NCBI GenBank assembly: GCA_019247865.1
Contig: JAFBAJ010000572.1
Coordinates: forward strand, 1-6,805
Direction of reading: 5' to 3'
Source of the DNA: Acidobacteriota bacterium
GTDB lineage: Bacteria; Acidobacteriota; Blastocatellia; Pyrinomonadales; Pyrinomonadaceae
DNA length: 6,805 nucleotides
The position numbers and the translations under genes were made by a program. The first letter of the stretch is position 1; each line of letters starts with the position of its first letter. Below the pieces are notes generated by a model that did not search any database, was not told where the DNA came from, and saw only the letters and a list, made by a program, of their open reading frames with translations. This document shows positions 1 through 4,782 of the stretch, one piece after another.

Positions 1-1641
1 GCCGGCGAGGCTCGCCGTGCCGCCCGAGAAGAGCAGGTTCGGAATGGTCGCCGCCGCCGTGTCGCCGAAGGACACGAACAGGTTCGAGTAGTTATAACGA
101 GCTTCGTTGACCGTGCGCGAAGAGAGCGTGCGCGTGTAGGTCACGCCGAAGTTCGCCGTCCGGTCACGATAATCCAGACGTCCGCCCGCCACCGAGCCGC
201 TGCCCGTCAGGCCGAGCGGAAAGCTGTTCTTGTCGAAGATGAAACGACCGACGATGGAATCCTTGTCGGTCAGGTTCCAGTCAAGACGGCTGATGAGCTG
301 ATTGCCGACGTTGTTGTTCTGGAAGATACGCACGCCCTCGCCGCCGAGGATCGGCACGAGCGTCGTGCTGCCCGGAGCGGCGTTCGTCACCGCCAGAATC
401 GCCAGGTTGCCGGGATTGCCCGGGAAGGCGAAAGTATCCACCACGCCGTCACCGTCTGTGTCGAGCGTCGGAGGAGCGATTAGGAGCGCGCCGCCGCCCT
501 GCGAGGTCGCCGGGCCGCCCGGACGTCCAGGCGTGTTCAGCACTGAGGTCGCCGCGTTCGGAAAACGCGCGGCGAGAAAAGCAGCGCTCGCGGCCGTCGG
601 CGTAAAGGTGCTGCTGCCGAGGTTATCAACAATCGCTTCGCCGCGATTCACGTCGCGCTGGAAGGTCACGAAGAAGAAGGCTTTGTTCTTCACGACCGGG
701 CCGCCGAGACGACCGCCGAAGCGATTATCGCGGAACGGATTCGGGAGGCGGTCGACGAGGCTGCCGAACTGCGGAAAGCCGTTGGTCGCCAGAAAGTTGT
801 AGGCCGCCGCCGAACGCTTATCAAGATTGTTGCGCGAGTTCAGCGCGGAGTTCTGGTGAAACTCAAAGAGCGCGCCGTGGAACTCGTTCGTTCCGGAGCG
901 GGTCACGACGTTGACCTGCGCGCCGGAGTTGCGACCGAACTCGGCCGAAAAGTTATTGGTGATGACCTGATACTCGCCGATGGCTTCCGCGTTGGTGAAT
1001 CCGAGCGCGGGGCCTGAGACGGAGTTGTCGTTGTTGTCCTGGCCGTCGATCTGAAAGTTGTTCGAGCGGGCGCGATTGCCGTTGGCGGAGATGCCGACGC
1101 CATTCGTGAAGTCCGCATCGCCAGGAGTGACGACGCCCGGCGTCAAGAGCGCCAGGTTATCAATCGAGCCGTTGAAAGGCAGCTCGGTCAACTGGCGCGG
1201 CGTGTAGCTTTGCGCCAGCTGGTTCTGCGTCGTGTTGAGCAGCTGTTCGGAATTTGATGTGACATCGACGTTGGCGCCAGTCTGCGCCAGACCCAGAGCC
1301 ACGTCCGCGCTGTTCTCGGTCGCCAGCAGCACACGCACCGGCTCGACCGTCGCGGGCGCGAAGCCCGAAGAAGTCACTTCGACTCGGTAGTTGTCGCCGG
1401 GAATCAGATTGGTGACGCGATAAAAACCTTCATCGTTGCTCGTGGTCTCGCGTGTGATTCCCGTGTTTACATTAGTAACCTTGATGGTTGCCCCGGCGAC
1501 GACCGCCCCGTTCGGGTCGTGGACGACGCCTTGCAGGCTGCCCGTGGTGACCTGCGCCGCGGCCAGCGCCGCGAAGCCGCACACGAGCACGAGCACTGCG
1601 GCAAACTGCTTCATCAGTCCTCGTATTTGGTATGTACTCAT
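1..1641 (-). CDS. TonB-dependent receptor-like outer-membrane protein with carboxypeptidase-regulatory-like N-terminal domain (Oar type), 3' end outside window
   Basis: The minus-strand frame is open from an ATG at 1641 to base 1 (547 codons, no stop), so the C-terminal part is cut off by the window edge. Residues about 10-30 are a signal peptide (MKQFAAVLVL, then a hydrophobic run ending in AAAQ). Residues about 34-105 fit a carboxypeptidase-regulatory-like beta-sandwich (GSLQGVVHDPNGAVVAGA, then DEGFYRVTNLIPGDNYRVEV). Residues about 130-255 resemble a TonB plug, with FQIDGQDNND at 196-205 and the plug-end signature EFGRNSGAQVNVVTRSGTNE at 234-253. From about 257 the sequence looks like the start of a beta-barrel (GGRLGGPVVKNKAFFF at 309-324; LDWNLTDKDSIVGRF). 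An acidic DTDGDGVVD loop lies at 394-402. Such proteins sit in the outer membrane and import or bind substrates using TonB energy; the substrate cannot be inferred. The first ATG has a good ribosome-binding site, but the ATG at codon 10 (1614) would give a more compact signal peptide and is a possible alternative start. Family assignment is firm, function is not. Confidence 0.9.
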   Translation of the reverse strand, partial: MSTYQIRGLMKQFAAVLVLVCGFAALAAAQVTTGSLQGVVHDPNGAVVAGATIKVTNVNTGITRETTSNDEGFYRVTNLIPGDNYRVEVTSSGFAPATVEPVRVLLATENSADVALGLAQTGANVDVTSNSEQLLNTTQNQLAQSYTPRQLTELPFNGSIDNLALLTPGVVTPGDADFTNGVGISANGNRARSNNFQIDGQDNNDNSVSGPALGFTNAEAIGEYQVITNNFSAEFGRNSGAQVNVVTRSGTNEFHGALFEFHQNSALNSRNNLDKRSAAAYNFLATNGFPQFGSLVDRLPNPFRDNRFGGRLGGPVVKNKAFFFVTFQRDVNRGEAIVDNLGSSTFTPTAASAAFLAARFPNAATSVLNTPGRPGGPATSQGGGALLIAPPTLDTDGDGVVDTFAFPGNPGNLAILAVTNAAPGSTTLVPILGGEGVRIFQNNNVGNQLISRLDWNLTDKDSIVGRFIFDKNSFPLGLTGSGSVAGGRLDYRDRTANFGVTYTRTLSSRTVNEARYNYSNLFVSFGDTAAATIPNLLFSGGTASLAG

Positions 1642-1646
1642 CGATA

Positions 1647-1653
1647 CTCCCTC
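1647..1653 (-). promoter_or_regulatory. Ribosome-binding site of the receptor gene
   Basis: Read on the minus strand this is GAGGGAG, followed by five bases (TATCG) and the ATG at 1641. It supports 1641 over the ATG at 1614, whose only upstream match (GAGGA) is three bases from the codon. Confidence 0.7.
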
Positions 1654-1676
1654 TTTGTTGCTTTAGTAATCATCCG

Positions 1677-1710
1677 GCGCGCGTGATTCGAGAATTTGAA
1701 TGACGCGCGC
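1677..1710. promoter_or_regulatory. GC-rich inverted repeat upstream of the receptor start (operator or 5'-UTR hairpin)
   Basis: The arms GCGCGCGTGATTC (1677-1689) and GAATGACGCGCGC (1698-1710) are reverse complements at 12 of 13 positions, with an 8-base loop. The element ends 35 bases upstream of the receptor ATG and 23 bases upstream of its ribosome-binding site. There is no T-run after it on the minus strand, so it is not a typical intrinsic terminator. It could be a dimer operator or a stem-loop in the leader mRNA of the receptor gene. The pairing is directly visible; the role is inferred. Confidence 0.55.
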
Positions 1711-1948
1711 ACCTCATGCTCACCTGTTCGGCCAGAGCCGTCATAGCGTTTTGATGTGCTGACATGAAGAGCGCAATTCAGAGGCCACAGAGAGCAGCCG
1801 CGAGTTTCGATGGAGTGGTCTGCGAAGATTTAAAAAGTTTCGGATGATTTTCCAGAATTTTGGAGAGCGCTTCGGAGGCTCGCATTTTCGCGCCGGAGTG
1901 CGCGCGTTCGAGAGTTAGAATGCGGATTCGGAAAGGTGAATACAAGTC

Positions 1949-2010
1949 TCACGCCAAGGCGCAAAGACGCAAAGAAAAGCATTCAAGCTCTTCTTTGCGT
2001 CTTGGCGTGA
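1949..2010. repeat. REP-like imperfect inverted repeat downstream of the regulator gene
   Basis: The right arm TTCTTTGCGTCTTGGCGTGA (1991-2010) pairs with two 10-base blocks of the left arm: TCACGCCAAG (1949-1958) and ACGCAAAGAA (1967-1976). The left arm carries 8 extra bases between them (GCGCAAAG), which look like a tandem duplication of ACGCAAAG. The inner part (AAGC near 1977-1980 with GCTC near 1988-1991) prolongs the pairing with one mismatch around a short loop. The repeat begins four bases beyond the regulator stop. It lacks the U-tract of a standard terminator in the regulator direction, but could protect the mRNA 3' end. Its CGCAAAG-type motifs resemble dispersed short repeats seen in many bacterial genomes; that comparison is from memory. 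Confidence 0.7.
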
Positions 2011-2014
2011 AATT

Positions 2015-2824
2015 TTAAGTCGGCGAGATGCCGTAGCGTTTGATCTTGGTATGGAGCGTCGTGTGTTTCATCCCCAGCAGCCGCGCGGCCTGCTTCTGAT
2101 TGCCGTGCGTGCGCTTGAGCGCGCGTTTGATGAGACGCGTCTCAAAGCCTTTGACCTCTTCGTCAAAGTTGATGCCGTCCTCAATGTCCGGGTTCGTGAG
2201 GAGGCCGGAGGATTCGGCCTGCTCCAGAATCTCCGCCGCGGAGGTCAGCGCCAGTGCGACGTTCTTGAGCGCCAGCACCTTCTCGCTCAACTGCTCCTTG
2301 TGCTGCGGCTCTCTCCGCGCAGCCTGTGTGGCTAAGGCTGCGACCTGATTCTCAACCTCCGAAGCACGGCCCTCGGTCGCTTCGGCCACGAGCGCGCAGA
2401 TGCCCTGCGGCTTGCCCTCCGCGCCGTACAGAGGAATGTATGAGATGACGAGGCGATGGATGTGGCCTGAGCCGCCGTCCAGCTCTCCCGTCAACTGGAT
2501 GTTGAAGGCCGGTTCGCCGGTGGCGATGATCCGGCGCAGCAGCGGCTCGACCACCGGAGCCAGTTGCGGCACGATCTCGCGCACGGATTTGCCGAGATGC
2601 TCTTCGGGCGTGAGGCCGTGCATCCGCGCCAGCCCGTCGCTGATCTCGACATAGCGGAGGTCTGCGTTGAGAATCGCGACGCCCGCGGTCGCGTTGGCGG
2701 GAAACGGCAACGCATGCTCCTCGGCCCGCGCGAGCGTTGGTTCCGTGACTGCCGCCGGTACCTGTGTCTGGCGTCTCATCAATTTATGGCCTGGCCTTTC
2801 CTGCGAAGAAGAAAAACTGCCCAT
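2015..2824 (-). CDS. PAS domain / Fis-type helix-turn-helix transcriptional regulator without AAA+ domain
   Basis: The product (269 aa from the ATG at 2824) has a disordered N-terminus, then a PAS-type sensor domain at about residues 40-150 (ANATAGVAILNADLRYVEIS, HGLTPEEHLGKSVREIVP, then RLVISYIPLYGAEGKPQGIC). A helical, Gln/Glu/Ala-rich linker at about 155-205 is probably a coiled coil. A C-terminal Fis-type helix-turn-helix lies at about 222-267 (FETRLIKRALKRTHGNQKQA, then ARLLGMKHTTLHTKIKRYGI). Fis-type helices normally end sigma-54 activators, but the AAA+ ATPase between sensor and DNA-binding domain is absent and the length leaves no room for it. It is therefore likely a simple ligand- or redox-sensing DNA-binding protein in the cytoplasm, probably dimeric. 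No haem- or flavin-binding residue is recognisable in the PAS domain. A GTG at 2827 directly precedes the ATG; I prefer the ATG because the GGGGG ribosome-binding site is then seven bases away. The gene is divergent from the M16 operon, so that operon is a plausible target. Confidence 0.88.
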   Translation of the reverse strand: MGSFSSSQERPGHKLMRRQTQVPAAVTEPTLARAEEHALPFPANATAGVAILNADLRYVEISDGLARMHGLTPEEHLGKSVREIVPQLAPVVEPLLRRIIATGEPAFNIQLTGELDGGSGHIHRLVISYIPLYGAEGKPQGICALVAEATEGRASEVENQVAALATQAARREPQHKEQLSEKVLALKNVALALTSAAEILEQAESSGLLTNPDIEDGINFDEEVKGFETRLIKRALKRTHGNQKQAARLLGMKHTTLHTKIKRYGISPT

Positions 2825-2831
2825 CACATAT

Positions 2832-2838
2832 CCCCCTT
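2832..2838 (-). promoter_or_regulatory. Ribosome-binding site of the PAS-Fis regulator
   Basis: On the minus strand this reads AAGGGGG. It lies seven bases before the ATG at 2824 but only four before the GTG at 2827, which favours the ATG as the start. Confidence 0.6.
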
Positions 2839-2840
2839 GA

Positions 2841-2908
2841 ACATTTCCGAATTTAAATATTCAAACGCTCGTTGGCTCTCGGAAGTTACATTTTTCGATG
2901 AAATATTC
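2841..2908 (-). promoter_or_regulatory. Pair of AT-rich direct repeats upstream of the regulator (candidate operators/promoter region)
   Basis: Read on the minus strand, two similar sites occur 46 bp apart: one at 2908-2888 and one at 2862-2841. Both follow GAATATTT, 2-4 bases, TCG, 1-2 bases, AAATGT. They are AT-rich in a GC-rich setting and lie just upstream of the regulator start codon. The distal site would be suitable for a promoter-proximal operator and the proximal one for autoregulation. I could not fix -35 and -10 boxes. The repeat is visible; its function is inferred. Confidence 0.4.
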
Positions 2909-3006
2909 GCATTTATGTGATTAAGCGCCGATACGCGGGGCGAAAGATACGAAAGGTGGGATGAACTGTCCGAAAAATCGTAACGCGCACGCGGCAGACG
3001 CGACGC

Positions 3007-3040
3007 GCGCACGAACGGTACGGCAACGTACACTGTGCGC
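3007..3040. other. Small two-part hairpin with GCAA tetraloop
   Basis: GTACG (3018-3022) and CGTAC (3027-3031) pair perfectly around GCAA, a GNRA-type tetraloop. Further out GCGCAC (3007-3012) pairs with GTGCGC (3035-3040) across an asymmetric 5x3 internal loop. The structure could form in either a transcript or DNA. In GC-rich DNA such a fold can arise by chance, so the confidence is low. Confidence 0.3.
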
Positions 3041-3082
3041 CGCCTTGTCTGACGCCTTCGCCACGTGTCAAGATACAGCCGG

Positions 3083-3203
3083 GATGTTCTTTGGACTTAG
3101 TTCTTTGGTCTTCGATGTCTGCTCAGGCTCGATCTCTATTATTCAAGGTTGAGGCGCGTGCAAAGACCAAAGACCAAAGACCTAAGTCCAAAGCAGAAAC
3201 ATC
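3083..3203. repeat. Inverted repeat with CAAAGAC heptamer tandem (MITE-like or short-tandem-repeat element)
   Basis: The left arm at 3090-3112 and the right arm at 3170-3192 are reverse complements at 22 of 23 positions (core TTTGGACTTAG against CTAAGTCCAAA). The outermost hexamers GATGTT (3083-3088) and AACATC (3198-3203) also pair. The right arm is a tandem of 7-base units: CAAAGAC three times from 3161, then CTAAGTC and CAAAGCA; the left arm holds a shorter version. The inner 57 bases show no gene. Heptameric short tandem repeats of this sort are known as dispersed elements in several bacterial groups; whether this exact unit is dispersed in this genome cannot be seen here. Confidence 0.7.
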
Positions 3204-3292
3204 TCTCTTGCGCCCTATGACATCCAAACGGCTCAGCTTTTTCTGATGACACGGAAAGCGTGTTATCGAGTCGTCAACCAGATCGGAAGAAT

Positions 3293-3296
3293 GGAG
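3293..3296 (+). promoter_or_regulatory. Ribosome-binding site fixing the GTG start of the M16 peptidase
   Basis: GGAG lies five bases before the GTG at 3302. The frame is open further upstream to a GTG at 3260, but that one has no comparable site and would place 14 polar residues before the signal peptide, so 3302 is preferred. Confidence 0.65.
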
Positions 3297-3301
3297 TTGT
3301 T

Positions 3302-4750
3302 GTGAAACGCCGTCTCTTAATTTTCACGCTCATCGTGTCGTTCGTCGGAACGCTCCAGCCGGGCTCCGGCGCTTACGGACAGCAGGGTCCGCGCACGGCT
3401 TCGAAGCCGGAAGCGGCCGCCGCCAAAGCCAACGCGCCCGCGCCGCTCCCGCAGCAGATGCAGCTCGCGAACCGCGTGCTCGCCAACGGGCTCGAAGTCA
3501 TCGTGCTCGAAGACCACTCCGTTCCGCTCGTGACCATCGAGCTCGCCGTCAAGAACGGCTCATACACAGAGCCGCCGGAGCTGAACGGCCTCTCGCATCT
3601 GTTCGAGCACATGTTCTTCCGCACCAACCGCGCCGACGCTAATCACGAACCGTATTTGCAGCAGCTCGGCGAGAGCGGGATGCCGCAGCCCAACGGGCAG
3701 ACGCAGGAAGAGTTGGTCAACTATTACGTCACGTCGACGACGCAATACTATCCGGCCGCGCTCCGTTACATGAAGGATTCGATCCGCTATCCGCTCTTTG
3801 ACGAGCAGGAGTTCGCGCGCGAGAAAGAGGTCGTCATCGGCGAGCTCGACCGGCACGAATCGAACCCCGGCTTCTATCTCAACGAAGCGATGATCAATCG
3901 CCTCTACTACAAATATCCGAGCCGCAAGAATCCGGGCGGCAATCGTGAGACGGTCTCCAAAGCGACGACCGCCATCATGCGTATGATCCAGCAAAGATAC
4001 TACGTGCCGAACAACACCGCGCTGGTCGTGACCGGCGACGCGCGGCCCGAAGATGTCTTTCGCCAGGCGCAGGAGATGTTCGGCGACTGGCCGCGCGCCG
4101 AAGACCCGTTCGTCAAGTTCCCGATGGTCGAGCACCCGCCGCTGCCTAAAAGCGAGGGCGCGGTCATCAAGCAGCCCGTGCAGAACGTCATTATCAATCT
4201 CGGCTGGCACGGCCCCTCCATCGGCAAGGACGATCAGGCGACCTACGCGGCCGATGTCTTCTCGTACATTCTGCAACAGCCGAACTCGCGCTTTCAGCGC
4301 GCGCTCGTGGACACAGGGCTCGTGACGGGCGTCAGCATCAGCTACTACACGCAGCGCAACGTCGGCCCGATCCAGCTCATCGCGCAGACCACGCCGGAGA
4401 AGGCGCGCGCCGCGCTCAAGGCCATCTACGCCGAGATCGCGCGCTTTAACGACAAGGACTACTACACGGACGAACAGCTTGAGAGCGCCAAGGCCATCCT
4501 CGCGGGCGAAGACCTGTATCGCCGCGAGAAGCTGAGCGAGTACGTTCACGTCATCAGCTTCTGGTGGGCTTCGACCGGCCTCGACTATTTTCGCGGCTAT
4601 CAGGATAACCTGCGCCGGACATCGCGCGCGGACATCAGCCGCTACGTCACTAACTACATCATCGGCAAGCCGCACGTCGGCCTCGCGATGATGTCCGAAG
4701 AGGCGCAGAAGAGCGCCGCTCTGACGCCCGAAGAACTGATCGGCCAGTAA
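3302..4750 (+). CDS. Exported M16 family zinc metallopeptidase, catalytic subunit (M16B type)
   Basis: The product has 482 aa from the GTG at 3302. A signal peptide (MKRRLLIFTLIVSFVG, probable cleavage near AYGQQ, residue about 26) is followed by an Ala/Pro-rich linker to about residue 52. The N-terminal M16 domain carries the inverted zinc motif HLFEH: H99 and H103 would bind zinc and E102 would activate water. E181 in VVIGEL, 78 residues after H103, fits as third ligand, and E174 matches the usual second glutamate seven residues before it. The C-terminal M16 domain spans about 220-455 and lacks the zinc motif, as expected for the two-domain M16B type; about 430-480 residues is usual for that type. 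It should hydrolyse peptides in the periplasm. In the C-terminal domain an Arg (R330 in NSRFQRAL) is present, but the Tyr of the usual R/Y substrate pair seems replaced. The next gene follows after 32 bp and encodes a paralogue without zinc ligands, so a heterodimer is likely. Substrate unknown. Confidence 0.93.
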   Translation: MKRRLLIFTLIVSFVGTLQPGSGAYGQQGPRTASKPEAAAAKANAPAPLPQQMQLANRVLANGLEVIVLEDHSVPLVTIELAVKNGSYTEPPELNGLSHLFEHMFFRTNRADANHEPYLQQLGESGMPQPNGQTQEELVNYYVTSTTQYYPAALRYMKDSIRYPLFDEQEFAREKEVVIGELDRHESNPGFYLNEAMINRLYYKYPSRKNPGGNRETVSKATTAIMRMIQQRYYVPNNTALVVTGDARPEDVFRQAQEMFGDWPRAEDPFVKFPMVEHPPLPKSEGAVIKQPVQNVIINLGWHGPSIGKDDQATYAADVFSYILQQPNSRFQRALVDTGLVTGVSISYYTQRNVGPIQLIAQTTPEKARAALKAIYAEIARFNDKDYYTDEQLESAKAILAGEDLYRREKLSEYVHVISFWWASTGLDYFRGYQDNLRRTSRADISRYVTNYIIGKPHVGLAMMSEEAQKSAALTPEELIGQ

Positions 4751-4782
4751 GCCCCAAGAGTAGGCAAAGGGAATTTTTTAAG

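Larger units (their letters stand above)
1642..2014. other. Intergenic region between receptor and regulator genes (no gene found)
   Basis: Both flanking genes run on the minus strand, so this holds the 3' end of the regulator transcript and the upstream region of the receptor. No frame here has a credible start, ribosome-binding site and protein-like composition. It contains the receptor ribosome-binding site, a strong hairpin at 1677-1710, a short imperfect palindrome at 1751-1768 (TTGATGT-GCTG-ACATGAA) and a REP-like inverted repeat at 1949-2010. The middle part (about 1800-1920) shows no structure I can interpret. I could not assign a sigma-70 promoter with confidence. The phrase CAGAGGCCACAGAGAG at about 1779-1794 resembles fragments of short genomic repeats, but a single copy is not evidence. 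Confidence 0.6.
2825..3301. other. Divergent intergenic region between regulator and M16 operon (no gene found)
   Basis: This must contain the promoters of both the minus-strand regulator and the plus-strand peptidase operon. Small open frames in it lack ribosome-binding sites and protein-like composition and I regard them as chance. It holds the AT-rich direct repeats (2841-2908), a small hairpin with a GCAA loop (3007-3040), and a 121-bp inverted repeat (3083-3203). That leaves about 98 bp (3204-3301) immediately before the peptidase start for its promoter; no convincing -35/-10 pair stands out there. Confidence 0.6.

Noticed and set aside
302..802. Plus-strand 166-codon open frame opposite the receptor gene
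   Set aside because: It is antisense to well-supported receptor coding sequence, has no ribosome-binding site and an Arg/Pro-rich low-complexity composition.
1949..2010. Intrinsic terminator of the regulator gene
   Set aside because: The stem is well placed, but no U-tract follows it in the direction of the regulator transcript, and the arm duplication fits a repeat element better.
2564..2920. Plus-strand 118-codon open frame running out of the antisense of the regulator into the spacer
   Set aside because: Most of it is antisense to the PAS domain of the regulator and no protein-like motif is visible.
2961..3152. 63-codon plus-strand open frame in the divergent spacer
   Set aside because: It runs through the left arm of the inverted repeat, has no recognisable domain and only GGTGGG as a possible ribosome-binding site; likely chance.
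3291..3305. Four-codon mini-frame (ATG GAG TTG TTG, stop TGA) overlapping the GTG start of the M16 peptidase
   Set aside because: It could suggest a coupling leader peptide, but its ATG is adjacent to the gene's own ribosome-binding site and it has none of its own; too short to support.
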